Origin: Pseudoalteromonas rubra
Lineage (GTDB): Bacteria > Pseudomonadota > Gammaproteobacteria > Enterobacterales > Alteromonadaceae
Assembly (NCBI RefSeq): GCF_005886805.2
Contig: NZ_CP045429.1
Span: 3,132,501 to 3,196,500 of the forward strand
DNA: 64,000 nt
Reading direction: 5' to 3'
The translations under genes and the position numbers were made by a program. Positions 20,510 through 28,930 of this stretch are shown piece by piece (positions within the stretch are counted from its first letter, which is position 1; every line of letters starts with the position of its first letter). Below the pieces are notes generated by a model. That model saw only the letters and a program-made list of their open reading frames with translations. It searched no databases and was not told where the DNA came from.

Positions 20510-20585
20510 ACAACTAACACCTGTGATTACTAAAGCAGTATAAAAGCCCGATTATACCCAAGTTCCCGGCAAATGCGAATAATGC

Positions 20586-22172
20586 CTACGCAGTGCTTGC
20601 AGGAACGGCAGAACTATCCCTAATCGTACTCAGTCGAACCCCTGTAAGGTACATAACAACGAAGTAAGTCAGTATTGCGGCCATCAATTGTAGACCCAAT
20701 ATACCGATTTGCTCCATGAATGCTCGCCCCTGCCATGGCAACACTTTATCCAGCCACAATAAGACACCCGACATCACGACACTTGCGAGCAGACATTTAG
20801 CAGCAAATGTCAGGGTGAAGCCCGATACTCGATATACCCCAGCCTGATTGAGATATCGATATAACAACGCGGCATTACAGGTGGCTGATAATGCCGTTGC
20901 CAGTGCTAAGCCGAGATAACCAATAAAAGGCGCAAGCATCAGGTTAAACAGCATGTTGAGTGACATCGCAATGATACCGATTTTTACGGGAGTTTTCGTA
21001 TCTTGGCGGGCAAAAAAACCGGGGGCCAGAACTTTAATTAACATGAAACTGACCAGACCAACCGAATAGGCCGTAACGGCGCCGCTTACAGCACCAATGT
21101 TGTCCTGCTCGCTCTCAACAAACGCGCCATGACCAAACAAAACAGAGATAATGATCGGACTGATGAGTATCAATCCGGCCATCGCAGGGATCCCCAGAAA
21201 CAGCACGAATCGAACACCCCAGTCCAGTGTTTGCTGAAATTCCTGAATACTATCTTTTGCATGGAGCTTAGACAATGCAGGTAAAATCACAGTAGCAATA
21301 CCAATGCCGAACAATCCAAGTGGAAACTCAATTAGCCTGTCAGCAAAATATAACCAGGCGATAGACCCGGTTGCCAATGCCGCAGCAATAATAGTATCAA
21401 GCAGCAGATTGATCTGACTGACAGATACCCCAAACATAGCCGGGAGCATCAGTTTACGAACTTTTACTACCTCAGGTGCATGCCAGGCAAATGTGGGCCT
21501 TGACAACATGCCGAGGCGGGCCAGAAAGGGCAGTTGAAATAAAAATTGCACCAGCCCGCCCAGAAACACACCGATGGCCAAAGCATATGCACCCTGCTCA
21601 AACTGGTCGTGGAGCAAAAGTGCACTGCCAATGATAGAGATATTCAATAACACAGGTGTGAATGCCGCCACAGAGAAGCGGTTATACACATTCAGTACTG
21701 CGCCACTCAGTGCAACCAAAGAGATAAAGAACAGATATGGAAAAGTCAGCTTTAACAAGGCACTGGCCAGCACAAACTTTTCTGCATTTTCCCCCCCCTG
21801 CCACCAGTCAATAAACCAACTTGTCCCGAACAGCCCGGCTATGACAGGTGAACCGATGACGCCAATCAAAGTCACCAGCATGAGAATGGTACCCAAGGTC
21901 CCTGCGGCTTGTGCAACAAATAGCCGAACCTTGTCATCTCCATGTTGCTCTTTTATCTCAGCGAGTACTGGCACAAATGCCTGAGCAAAAGCACCCTCGG
22001 CAAAAAGGCGACGCATAAAGTTCGGGATGCGATTTGCAAATAAAAACACATCTGCGGCAAGCCCTGCCCCGAGCAAGTTTGCCACTACCGCGTCTCTGAC
22101 CAGCCCCATCACACGGGATATCATGGTCATCGCACTCACTATCATGCCCGATTTAAATAACCCCTTCGCCAC
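20586..22172 (-). CDS. murJ: Lipid II flippase MurJ
   Basis: Integral membrane protein of the MOP superfamily (528 residues, about 14 helices) that flips lipid II to the periplasmic side for peptidoglycan synthesis. Begins GLFKSGMIVSAMTMISRVMGLVRD, the family signature, and contains RRLFAEGAFAQAFVPVL. Divergent from rpsT across a 456-base gap; together with ribF, ileS, lspA, fkpB and ispH it forms a single-strand block. Confidence 0.95.
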   Translation of the reverse strand: MAKGLFKSGMIVSAMTMISRVMGLVRDAVVANLLGAGLAADVFLFANRIPNFMRRLFAEGAFAQAFVPVLAEIKEQHGDDKVRLFVAQAAGTLGTILMLVTLIGVIGSPVIAGLFGTSWFIDWWQGGENAEKFVLASALLKLTFPYLFFISLVALSGAVLNVYNRFSVAAFTPVLLNISIIGSALLLHDQFEQGAYALAIGVFLGGLVQFLFQLPFLARLGMLSRPTFAWHAPEVVKVRKLMLPAMFGVSVSQINLLLDTIIAAALATGSIAWLYFADRLIEFPLGLFGIGIATVILPALSKLHAKDSIQEFQQTLDWGVRFVLFLGIPAMAGLILISPIIISVLFGHGAFVESEQDNIGAVSGAVTAYSVGLVSFMLIKVLAPGFFARQDTKTPVKIGIIAMSLNMLFNLMLAPFIGYLGLALATALSATCNAALLYRYLNQAGVYRVSGFTLTFAAKCLLASVVMSGVLLWLDKVLPWQGRAFMEQIGILGLQLMAAILTYFVVMYLTGVRLSTIRDSSAVPASTA

Positions 22173-22628
22173 TCGATTTCCTCATAGTCTTATTTGCGCG
22201 GAATTATGCCATAAGCCAGTCCAGATAAATACTCACACACCAGTTAGACATAGCTAAGTAAACGCCACTCAGATGGGCATAGATATACATCTAACAAGTT
22301 CCCCTCAACGCGAGCCCGCCATAAAGGAACAACACAAACACTCTAGTAGAGTGGTGGGGGATTTGCTACAATGTCGGCAGTGTGCCAAGCGGTGTGCCCA
22401 GATAGGTGCTAACTTGGTATAAGATCTGAGATTGTGATTATCCCAATCGTTTCAGACTCGCTATCGTGCAACCCAACTAGCCGCTTATGGCTGCGAGGGG
22501 CTAGGGACAAGCACGATATGCAAACAAATTGACCAGCCGAGGGGAATTTTTATTGACTTTAAAGAATAAAAAGGGCATATTCCTCGGCCTTTAAACTAAG
22601 CTTATTTTAAGATTGTTAGGAGCATACC
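22173..22628. other. Structured intergenic region between divergent murJ and rpsT
   Basis: No ORF here looks real. A large imperfect hairpin spans 22462-22518: outer arms TATCGTGC and GCACGATA (8 bp) and inner arms CTAGCC and GGCTAG (6 bp). A shorter hairpin CACTC-TAGTA-GAGTG lies near 22340. The rpsT promoter is at the right end. It may contain the murJ promoter or a structured RNA; neither is established. Confidence 0.5.
22553..22581 (+). promoter_or_regulatory. Sigma-70 promoter of rpsT
   Basis: TTGACT, 17 bases, then CATATT, about 48 bases before the start codon. The core promoter is flanked by inverted repeats GCCGAGG (22536-22542) and CCTCGGC (22582-22588), a possible operator or 5' UTR stem. 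Confidence 0.6.
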
Positions 22629-22889
22629 TTGGCTAACATCAAGTCTGCAAAAAAACGCGCTATCACTAGCGAAAAACGTCGTCAGCACAACGCAAGCCGT
22701 CGTTCAATGATGCGTACTTACTTCAAAAAAGTAATCGCTGCAATTGAAGCTGGTGACAAAGAAGCTGCACAGCAAGCTTTCGCTGTCGCTACACCTATCC
22801 TGGACCGTTACGCAACTAAAGGTCTTATCCACAAAAACAAAGCTGCTCGTCATAAGAGCCGCCTAGCTGCTAAAATCAAAGCACTATAA
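22629..22889 (+). CDS. rpsT: 30S ribosomal protein S20
   Basis: Small basic protein (86 residues, [17 protein letters not shown]...) that binds 16S rRNA in the body of the 30S subunit. The start codon is TTG, preceded by a good Shine-Dalgarno AGGAG. E. coli rpsT is known to use UUG too, where the weak start is part of its autoregulation, so the same may hold here. A strong terminator follows. Confidence 0.97.
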   Translation: MANIKSAKKRAITSEKRRQHNASRRSMMRTYFKKVIAAIEAGDKEAAQQAFAVATPILDRYATKGLIHKNKAARHKSRLAAKIKAL

Positions 22890-22906
22890 TTGTGGATTTG
22901 GATATG

Positions 22907-22933
22907 AAAAAGCCGACGTAAGTCGGTTTTTTT
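22907..22933 (+). terminator. Terminator of rpsT
   Basis: An A-run, stem CCGAC/GTCGG with a four-base loop, and a run of seven T follow the rpsT stop by about 20 bases. Confidence 0.85.
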
Positions 22934-23049
22934 ATGCCTGAGAGTTAGCCCTGAAGTGGGCAAAACACATAGCAGTCGCCGGACTGCCAAAACTACCCAC
23001 GGCGGTACCACAGGGTGAATAATACACGCCACCCTGATTTCAGCATAAG

Positions 23050-23433
23050 TTAGGCTAACTCGAGTTTGGGATAGAACTTTTTCAACATTGCGGCTATTTT
23101 CTTGGGTGAAAATGGTTTAACCACAAACCCCTTGGCTCCCCGTTCAATCGCATCCTTAACGTTATCAACCGTTGAGTGTGCCGACACCATAACCACATTA
23201 ATATCCGGGTTAATTTCAGCCAGCTCAGCGATCAGCTCTTTGCCATCTCCATCAGGAAGTTCGATATCCAAAAACACGATATCGAAGTGCTGCTCTTCGC
23301 ATGCAGCAATACACTGTTTCGCCGTTGACGCTTCTTTTACGTTATCGATGCCCAAGTGCATCAGAGTCTGATGCAAGAAACTGCGAACAGTGCCTACGTC
23401 ATCAACAATTAATATAGAGATTTGTTGTTCCAT
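23050..23433 (-). CDS. Single-domain CheY-like response regulator
   Basis: 127 residues comprising only a receiver domain: acidic pair at 11-12, phospho-acceptor D56 in VFLDIELPDGDG, serine in VVMVSAHST and lysine in VVKPFSP. No output domain follows, so it should act by binding a partner, as CheY or Spo0F do. There is no kinase next to it, so the partner cannot be named. A Shine-Dalgarno-like GGAAAGG lies upstream of the start. Confidence 0.9.
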   Translation of the reverse strand: MEQQISILIVDDVGTVRSFLHQTLMHLGIDNVKEASTAKQCIAACEEQHFDIVFLDIELPDGDGKELIAELAEINPDINVVMVSAHSTVDNVKDAIERGAKGFVVKPFSPKKIAAMLKKFYPKLELA

Positions 23434-23522
23434 ATCCTTTCCCGTGGGCTAGTCAATTGAAATGCGCTATTATTAGCATAGAACTATTATAGAGTCCTGC
23501 AAACAAAAGGCTATAGCAAAGC

Positions 23523-23990
23523 ATGGCACAAAGACCAAAAAAACAGGCATTGCTCAATCAGGTAGATGCCAGGTCCAAGAACAAACGACCGACACAAAAA
23601 AAACGCTTATCACCTCAACAACAAAGAGCATTACAACAACAGCAACTTCAACAACAAGCACAACTTGCCGCTGCACAACAAGAAGAAGCCAAACCAAACA
23701 AAACGCGCTGGATTATCGCCGCCGTGGTCTTACTCCTCATTATTGTTTTCCCCAAGCCTAAACTTATCACCTATGAAAAGCTCGGACTGGTCGCGCAAAG
23801 TGTCTATTGGCCCGGTTTACCAGGGATAGACCCTATTTTGTTTGACTCGAACCTGCACATCCGGCCGGCCTTAGAACGAAACACGCTTTACTTGTGCCAG
23901 GATGAGCGCGACCCGGATTCTTGTCAGAAATACCAAATCATCGAACAGCAAGGTTTTATCTCTGCCGTAATGAAGCTAATTTTTGATTAG
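23523..23990 (+). CDS. Unrecognised membrane-anchored protein with glutamine-rich N-terminus
   Basis: 155 residues: a basic, Gln-rich cytoplasmic segment (1-60, with runs of Gln and Ala-Gln), one membrane helix (about 62-77, WIIAAVVLLLIIVF) and an approximately 75-residue periplasmic part with two cysteines (about 129 and 138) that could form a disulfide. No enzyme motif is visible. The Q-rich segment is coded by CAA-rich DNA. A hairpin terminator follows at 24041. Divergent from the response regulator gene; any link is only positional. Confidence 0.7.
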   Translation: MAQRPKKQALLNQVDARSKNKRPTQKKRLSPQQQRALQQQQLQQQAQLAAAQQEEAKPNKTRWIIAAVVLLLIIVFPKPKLITYEKLGLVAQSVYWPGLPGIDPILFDSNLHIRPALERNTLYLCQDERDPDSCQKYQIIEQQGFISAVMKLIFD

Positions 23991-24040
23991 AAAAACTAAT
24001 CCGAAAAATATAAAAATACTCGTTTGAAGAGACTGAGGTT

Positions 24041-24065
24041 GGGGCGCATAATGGCGCCCCTTTAT
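24041..24065 (+). terminator. Terminator after the Q-rich membrane protein gene
   Basis: Seven-bp GC stem (GGGGCGC / GCGCCCC) with loop ATAATG, then TTTATT. Confidence 0.75.
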
Positions 24066-24092
24066 TGAACAACCTGGAGTACTTTGACGATC

Positions 24093-24332
24093 ATGCCGAA
24101 CGAATTTGACTGGCTACTTAATTTATTACTGCTAGTGCTAGGATTTGGTGCCTTTTTTATTAACCATAAAACCTTGCTGCGTGGCGCGGCATTGGCGACC
24201 TGTAGCATCCTGTTTATTTTGTTCAGCCTCGATCTGATGAACACGTCGGTGATCTCAAACCTGGGTTTGATTCTGATTAATTCATTTTATCTGTTTAAGC
24301 TCTTTACCCACGAGCAGTATAATACGCCTTAG
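24093..24332 (+). CDS. Small membrane protein of unknown function
   Basis: 79 residues, nearly all hydrophobic: about three helices (10-27, 30-48, 54-70) with a short polar tail. ATG at 24093 is preferred over TTG at 24084 because the GGAG sequence at 24076 is better spaced from it. No family recognised. Confidence 0.6.
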   Translation: MPNEFDWLLNLLLLVLGFGAFFINHKTLLRGAALATCSILFILFSLDLMNTSVISNLGLILINSFYLFKLFTHEQYNTP

Positions 24333-24340
24333 TGTAGGCA

Positions 24341-24369
24341 GTCCTGCCGCATCATTTTGACGGCAGGAC
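24341..24369. terminator. Strong hairpin downstream of the small membrane protein gene
   Basis: Perfect 9-bp stem GTCCTGCCG / CGGCAGGAC with an 11-base loop, but no T-run on either strand, so its role as a terminator is uncertain; it could equally be an RNA-stabilising or regulatory stem. Confidence 0.45.
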
Positions 24370-24458
24370 GTAAACTGAGCAACGAGGCTTAAAGATATTT
24401 TCTAATTTCTGAGCCTGCGCTACAATCTGGCCACACCCATTGGTTTTGGAGACGCAGT

Positions 24459-25040
24459 ATGGCCATGACAGATGAAGAACTTTTTCTCGCCTCAATGGGG
24501 GACGTCGTCCCCTTAGCACAAGACAAAAAAGCGGAGCTCAGGCGTCAACAAAACGAGCCTACACTGGCGCAGCTAGCACGTCGGGAAGCCGCTGAGCAGG
24601 AACAAGACTTCGATCCTAATTTTCTCTCCACTGAGTATGTAGACTTGCTTGATCCCCATGACCTGCTTAGTTACAAAAAAGATGGGGTGCAACAAGGTGT
24701 ATTCAAAAATCTCAGGTTGGGTAAGTATCAAATTGACGCAACTCTGGATCTACACGGCAAACCTTTTCGTGAAGCCAGGAAATCGCTCTTTGATTTCATC
24801 ATCGACTGCCACCAACGCAGCATTCGAGTTCTGTTGATACGACACGGGATAGGTCTGAAAAGTAAACCCTTTCCGGCCATTCTGAAAAGCTATTGTAATA
24901 AATGGCTACAGGAAATGCCGCAAATACTCGCCTTTCATTCTGCGCTGAGTTGCCATGGGGGAAATGGTGCGACTTATGTGCTCCTGAAAAAGAGCGAAGA
25001 GAAAAAAGTAGAGAACCGAGAAAAGCATGCAAAACGATGA
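24459..25040 (+). CDS. smrA: Smr-domain endonuclease SmrA
   Basis: 193 residues with a C-terminal Smr domain: LDLHG (about 91) and the VLLIRHGIG and HGGNGATYV segments. The whole arrangement, including the ending ENREKHAKR, resembles E. coli SmrA (YdaL). Smr domains are nucleases; SmrA has DNA endonuclease activity in vitro, whereas the paralogue SmrB cleaves mRNA at collided ribosomes. The LDLHG motif is intact. A terminator begins at the stop codon. Confidence 0.9.
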   Translation: MAMTDEELFLASMGDVVPLAQDKKAELRRQQNEPTLAQLARREAAEQEQDFDPNFLSTEYVDLLDPHDLLSYKKDGVQQGVFKNLRLGKYQIDATLDLHGKPFREARKSLFDFIIDCHQRSIRVLLIRHGIGLKSKPFPAILKSYCNKWLQEMPQILAFHSALSCHGGNGATYVLLKKSEEKKVENREKHAKR

Positions 25041-25064
25041 TAGCAGCCAGCACTGCTATCTTTT
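25039..25064 (+). terminator. Terminator of smrA
   Basis: Eight-bp stem GATAGCAG / CTGCTATC, six-base loop, then TTTT; the left arm overlaps the smrA stop codon. Confidence 0.75.
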
Positions 25065-25065
25065 G

Positions 25066-25221
25066 CTAGCTTTCAGAAGTCGTGATTACTGTTTCTTCAT
25101 TATTCTGGTGGGTCGCCTGAGGGGAATCAGCATTGGCCTGATTAAACCACGCCATGACACCCAATATAATAACTGTAAATAAAACAACGGAGAGCTTAAC
25201 GCCACCTTGATTACCATTCAT
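25066..25221 (-). CDS. Small single-pass membrane protein, unknown
   Basis: A 51-residue ORF beginning MNGNQGGVKLSVVLFTVI: short polar N-terminus, one membrane helix (about 9-25) and an acidic/polar tail that starts near ADSPQA. No family recognised. The helix followed by a hydrophilic tail looks protein-like rather than random, and AGAG lies about ten bases upstream of the ATG. It ends just where the smrA terminator ends, so both genes could share this hairpin. The 216 bases upstream (25222-25437) contain an imperfect CCGGAAAATG-type dyad and a hairpin at 25393-25417 but no other gene. Confidence 0.5.
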   Translation of the reverse strand: MNGNQGGVKLSVVLFTVIILGVMAWFNQANADSPQATHQNNEETVITTSES

Positions 25222-25437
25222 GAAAAGCGACTCTTTATTATTATTTTTTCATAACTTACTGAATGTAATCAGATGTCACAAGATGTTTTTTTATACAGTA
25301 TTCTGTATCACGTCAGTCCAGCATTCAATGACCCGGAAAATGAAGCGCGTCATGCTCCGGGTTACACAATAATTGATGTCATACTATTGGCCTCACAGAG
25401 CACTTAGTTGCTCTTGTGAGTAGTAACAATATGTGGA

Positions 25438-26358
25438 TCAATAACCCAGACTAATATCCACACAATGTGATAAAGGCCTGCCCATTTGCATCGCTTGCAT
25501 GTTAGAAACTATCTGGGCCATGGCCGTTTTCAGACTGGTCAACGCGGCCACATGAGGTGTCATTGTGATTTTCGAATGATGCCAAAACGCATGTTCTGGT
25601 TCGACCGGCTCTGATGCAAAAACATCCAGCGTAGCCGCTGCAATTTGCTCAGTATCCAGCGCATGGAGCAGATCGGTTTCATTGAGGTGCGCGCCTCTGG
25701 CAACGTTAATCAGTACGCCATGCGTTGGCATCGCCTCAAACAGCGTTTTATTTAAAATACCGTGTGTTTGCGCCGTCAGAGGCAGCAAGCAGATAAGGTA
25801 ATCACACTGAGAGGCAAATCGAGTTAGCTGCGCCTGCCCGCAAAACGTAGTAATACCCGGTATCTTTTTTTCACTCCGTGACCAGCCCAGTACCTCAAAG
25901 CCATTTTGGCTCAGCTTAGTAGCGGCCACTTGACCAAGCTGTCCAAGTCCCAGTATACCCACACGACTCCCGCTACAGGCACGCTTAGGACGCCAGAGTT
26001 GGTGGTGTTGTTGTTGATAATATTGTCTCAATCGCAGCTTGTGAGCGAGCACATGTCCCAGCACATATTCTGCCATATCATCCGCAAGCGCAGGGTCTAC
26101 TATTCGACACACCTGAACCCCTGATGGCAATGCAGCTAGCGGTATTCCATCTACACCCGCGCCAAATGACTGCACCACTTTTAAATTAGGCAGCTTTTGC
26201 CATAAAGACTCAGGCGCATTCCAGGCCAACACAAATTCAATCTCAGCCAAATCTCCCGATTGTGGCCACTCTCTGATATCAGTATCTGGCAGGCTTTCTC
26301 GTAATCCTGCTAACAGTTTACTGTTGTCTCTGCCCGTTACACAGACTAATAGTGCCAT
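25438..26358 (-). CDS. D-2-hydroxyacid dehydrogenase (glyoxylate/hydroxypyruvate reductase A-like)
   Basis: 306-residue NAD(P)H-dependent dehydrogenase of the D-isomer-specific family. The Rossmann motif GILGLGQLGQ lies near residue 134, and the catalytic triad is visible as arginine in NVARGAH, glutamate in ASEPVEPEHAFW and histidine in MTPHVAALT. The sequence and length resemble E. coli GhrA, which reduces glyoxylate and hydroxypyruvate; substrate is inferred. Monocistronic and divergent from the olsF-like gene. Confidence 0.88.
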   Translation of the reverse strand: MALLVCVTGRDNSKLLAGLRESLPDTDIREWPQSGDLAEIEFVLAWNAPESLWQKLPNLKVVQSFGAGVDGIPLAALPSGVQVCRIVDPALADDMAEYVLGHVLAHKLRLRQYYQQQHHQLWRPKRACSGSRVGILGLGQLGQVAATKLSQNGFEVLGWSRSEKKIPGITTFCGQAQLTRFASQCDYLICLLPLTAQTHGILNKTLFEAMPTHGVLINVARGAHLNETDLLHALDTEQIAAATLDVFASEPVEPEHAFWHHSKITMTPHVAALTSLKTAMAQIVSNMQAMQMGRPLSHCVDISLGY

Positions 26359-26522
26359 GTGCTCCCCCTTGTTCTATTTTTGCCTTGCGCCACTGTATCA
26401 AAATTCTCGCCTACACGTGTACTTACGCGACGGCCATCAAACTGACATACAGTTGCAACTTGTTTGTCACAGAGAGTTTTTAATCTTGACGAAAAGCGGT
26501 TATAGAACTTGAGAATGAATAT

Positions 26523-28244
26523 ATGATCAGTGTTGACAAGGTCATTGAAGCAAACCTGCCTCAATTAGAGAACTCACCTAAGGTAAAAGGCCTGGTAAAA
26601 AAAGGCCTGGGTTACCTCCTCCATGAACAAGAATTTGTGGCATTTGCTGATACCTACCCACACCTGCAAGGGCTTGAATTTGTCGAGCAGGTGCTGGAAG
26701 AGTTAGATTTCGATGCGCGTTTTAAACCCAAACAAATAGAACATATTCCCAGCGAAGGCAGCGTTGTGATAGTCGCCAATCATCCAATCGGATCATTAGA
26801 TGCGCTTGCGCTGATTAAGGTACTGGCTCAGGTACGCCCTGACCTGAAAGTCGTTGCCAACCGAATGTTAATGTCCCTCACGCCGATGCACTCGTTACTG
26901 TTGCCGGTAGACAACTTGTCTGGCGCGAGTCGCAAACAAGAGCTGGCCAACATTCATCATCACCTCAAACAAGAGGGCGCATTATTGATCTTTCCTGCTG
27001 GAGAAGTATCCCGACTTGGGCCAACCGGTATCAAAGATTGTAAGTGGAATTCAGGCTTTTTGCGCATGGCCAAAAAAGCAAACTGCCCTATTCTGCCTAT
27101 TTTCATTAAAGCGAAGAACAGTCCACTGTTTTACGGTACATCAATGATTTACAAGCCCTTGGCCAGCCTGTTGCTGGTCAAGGAGATGTTCAAGCAACGT
27201 CAAAAATCTCTCGAATTTGAAATTGGCGCAAGCATCCCACCGGCTTCATACTTGCTGGAAAACCTCAAAGATAAAGAGATAGTCGCGCTGATCCGCAAAC
27301 AGCTGTACCGGCTGGCTTCGAAAAAGTCTTTACCTCTGAAAACCCAGTCTCCCATTGCCGTGCCTGAATGCAAAAAAGAGCTGAAACAAGCGATTGAAAC
27401 GTGTGAGCGACTCGGTGAAACCCAGGATGGCATGCAAATCTACCTTTATCAATATCAGGGGAGTTCGCCCATTTTTCGCGAACTGGGGCGACTCAGAGAA
27501 ATAGCCTTTCGTGCTGTGGGAGAAGGCAGTGGTAAGCGCCGCGATATCGACAAATACGATATGTATTACCAACATTTAGTGTTGTGGGATGCGAAACAAC
27601 TTGAGCTGGTCGGTGCTTACCGACTGGCCAGTGCGCAAACCGTCATCAACGCACAGGGCGCGGAAGGCTTATACACTACCAGTTTGTTTAATTATTCTGA
27701 GCACATGCAACCTTACTTCGAGCATGGTCTTGAATTGGGACGCAGTTTCGTCCAACCAAAATACTGGGGGCGCAAGAGCCTGGATTACCTCTGGTACGGG
27801 ATTGGCGCTTTTGTAAAACGCTACCCACAGCATCGCTATCTTTTTGGCGCGGTTAGTTTATCCAATGCATTGCCAGACAAGGCTAAAGCCATGCTGATTT
27901 ACCACTATCAGCATTACTTCTCCAACCTGGCATCTCTGGCAACCCCTAAAAACGAATTTAAATTTACACCTTCGCAGCAACAAGACTTTGCTCAGCTATT
28001 TTGTGGCAATGACACTAAAGAGGACTTTGCAGAGCTCAAGCATATCATGGCCAATATGGGCGCCCAGGTTCCGACTTTGTTTAAACAATATACCGAGTTG
28101 TGCGAACCTGATGGGGTGAACTTCCTGAGCTTCAGCATAGATCCAGACTTCAACAACTGTATAGATGGTCTGGTGCTGGTTGATCTGACCCGGATCAAGC
28201 CACAAAAAGCTAAACGATATCTGGGAGAGAATATCTACGACTGA
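26523..28244 (+). CDS. OlsF-like bifunctional ornithine lipid synthase (PlsC domain fused to OlsB-type N-acyltransferase)
   Basis: 573 residues. The N-terminal half is a PlsC-type acyltransferase with ANHPIGSLD (H87, D93; one residue longer than the usual HX4D) and IFPAGEVSR (E161). The C-terminal half (about 290-573) resembles OlsB, with REIAFR, DKYDMYYQHLVLWD and LVGAYRL. In Serratia and Flavobacterium, OlsF proteins of this architecture attach a 3-hydroxyacyl chain to ornithine and then a second acyl chain, making phosphate-free ornithine lipids, so the same function is inferred. Such lipids often replace phospholipids under phosphate limitation; I did not see a Pho box. The downstream thioredoxin-like gene begins 50 bases later. 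Confidence 0.82.
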   Translation: MISVDKVIEANLPQLENSPKVKGLVKKGLGYLLHEQEFVAFADTYPHLQGLEFVEQVLEELDFDARFKPKQIEHIPSEGSVVIVANHPIGSLDALALIKVLAQVRPDLKVVANRMLMSLTPMHSLLLPVDNLSGASRKQELANIHHHLKQEGALLIFPAGEVSRLGPTGIKDCKWNSGFLRMAKKANCPILPIFIKAKNSPLFYGTSMIYKPLASLLLVKEMFKQRQKSLEFEIGASIPPASYLLENLKDKEIVALIRKQLYRLASKKSLPLKTQSPIAVPECKKELKQAIETCERLGETQDGMQIYLYQYQGSSPIFRELGRLREIAFRAVGEGSGKRRDIDKYDMYYQHLVLWDAKQLELVGAYRLASAQTVINAQGAEGLYTTSLFNYSEHMQPYFEHGLELGRSFVQPKYWGRKSLDYLWYGIGAFVKRYPQHRYLFGAVSLSNALPDKAKAMLIYHYQHYFSNLASLATPKNEFKFTPSQQQDFAQLFCGNDTKEDFAELKHIMANMGAQVPTLFKQYTELCEPDGVNFLSFSIDPDFNNCIDGLVLVDLTRIKPQKAKRYLGENIYD

Positions 28245-28293
28245 TTGTGTTGTTGCTGTTTTTTTATTTATACTCGCGCTCGGAGATTAAAAT

Positions 28294-28791
28294 TTGCGAG
28301 CGCGCATGATAAAAACAATTCTACAACTCATTATTTTTGCCATTGTTTTTTTGGCTATCACTGCCTACCAGGAACTGGGCATGCTGGCTGACGATGGCAA
28401 AGCCCCTGCTCCTTATTTCTCTTTACCTCTACTCGAACAACCCACACAGCGAGTCACCATCAAGTCTCTGCAAGGGCAGCAATCTGTAGTGTACTTTTTC
28501 GCCCCCTGGTGCAGTATTTGCCGCTACAGTATGCCTAACCTCAATAAATTACATGAGCAAGGCAAAGTCAACGCCGTCGCCATTGCTCTGGATTTTGACA
28601 ATCCAGATGCGGTCAGCAGCTTTGTTGAAGATTTATCACTGAGCATGCCTGTACTGCTCGGCAACAGTCATACCGCTTCAGATTATAAGGTTAAGGCTTA
28701 CCCCACCTATTATGTGTTATCTGATGACCTGAAAGTAGTCGAACGCTCTGTCGGTTACTCCAGTGAGCTGGGAATACGTGCCAGACTTTAA
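28294..28791 (+). CDS. Membrane-anchored thioredoxin-like protein (TlpA/ResA type)
   Basis: About 160 residues: an N-terminal membrane helix (ILQLIIFAIVFLAIT) then a periplasmic thioredoxin fold with active site PWCSIC and the cis-proline segment KAYPTYYVL. Such proteins reduce or exchange disulfides in the periplasm. Two starts are possible: TTG at 28294, eight bases after a GGAG, or ATG at 28306. A perfect hairpin encloses this region (see finding), so initiation may be controlled. Partner proteins are unknown; ornithine-lipid synthase just upstream is not an obvious one. Confidence 0.82.
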   Translation: MRARMIKTILQLIIFAIVFLAITAYQELGMLADDGKAPAPYFSLPLLEQPTQRVTIKSLQGQQSVVYFFAPWCSICRYSMPNLNKLHEQGKVNAVAIALDFDNPDAVSSFVEDLSLSMPVLLGNSHTASDYKVKAYPTYYVLSDDLKVVERSVGYSSELGIRARL

Positions 28792-28930
28792 CATCCTCAA
28801 ACTACGAAGCTAAGTGTAAGAAAATGTAGGGGTAATCGACAATTTCTTACCCTTAGGTAAAACAAAGGTACGATTTATTCTCATACACTAGTCCCATTCA
28901 TATTCAGCTTAGATTCAATAAGGGACTACC

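Noticed and set aside
22499..22518. Integron attC-like site
   Set aside because: Lacks the paired R and L box pattern and no integrase or cassette is present.
25393..25417. Terminator of the hydroxyacid dehydrogenase gene
   Set aside because: The CACAGAGCA/TGCTCTTGTG hairpin has no T-run on the minus strand; insufficient to call.
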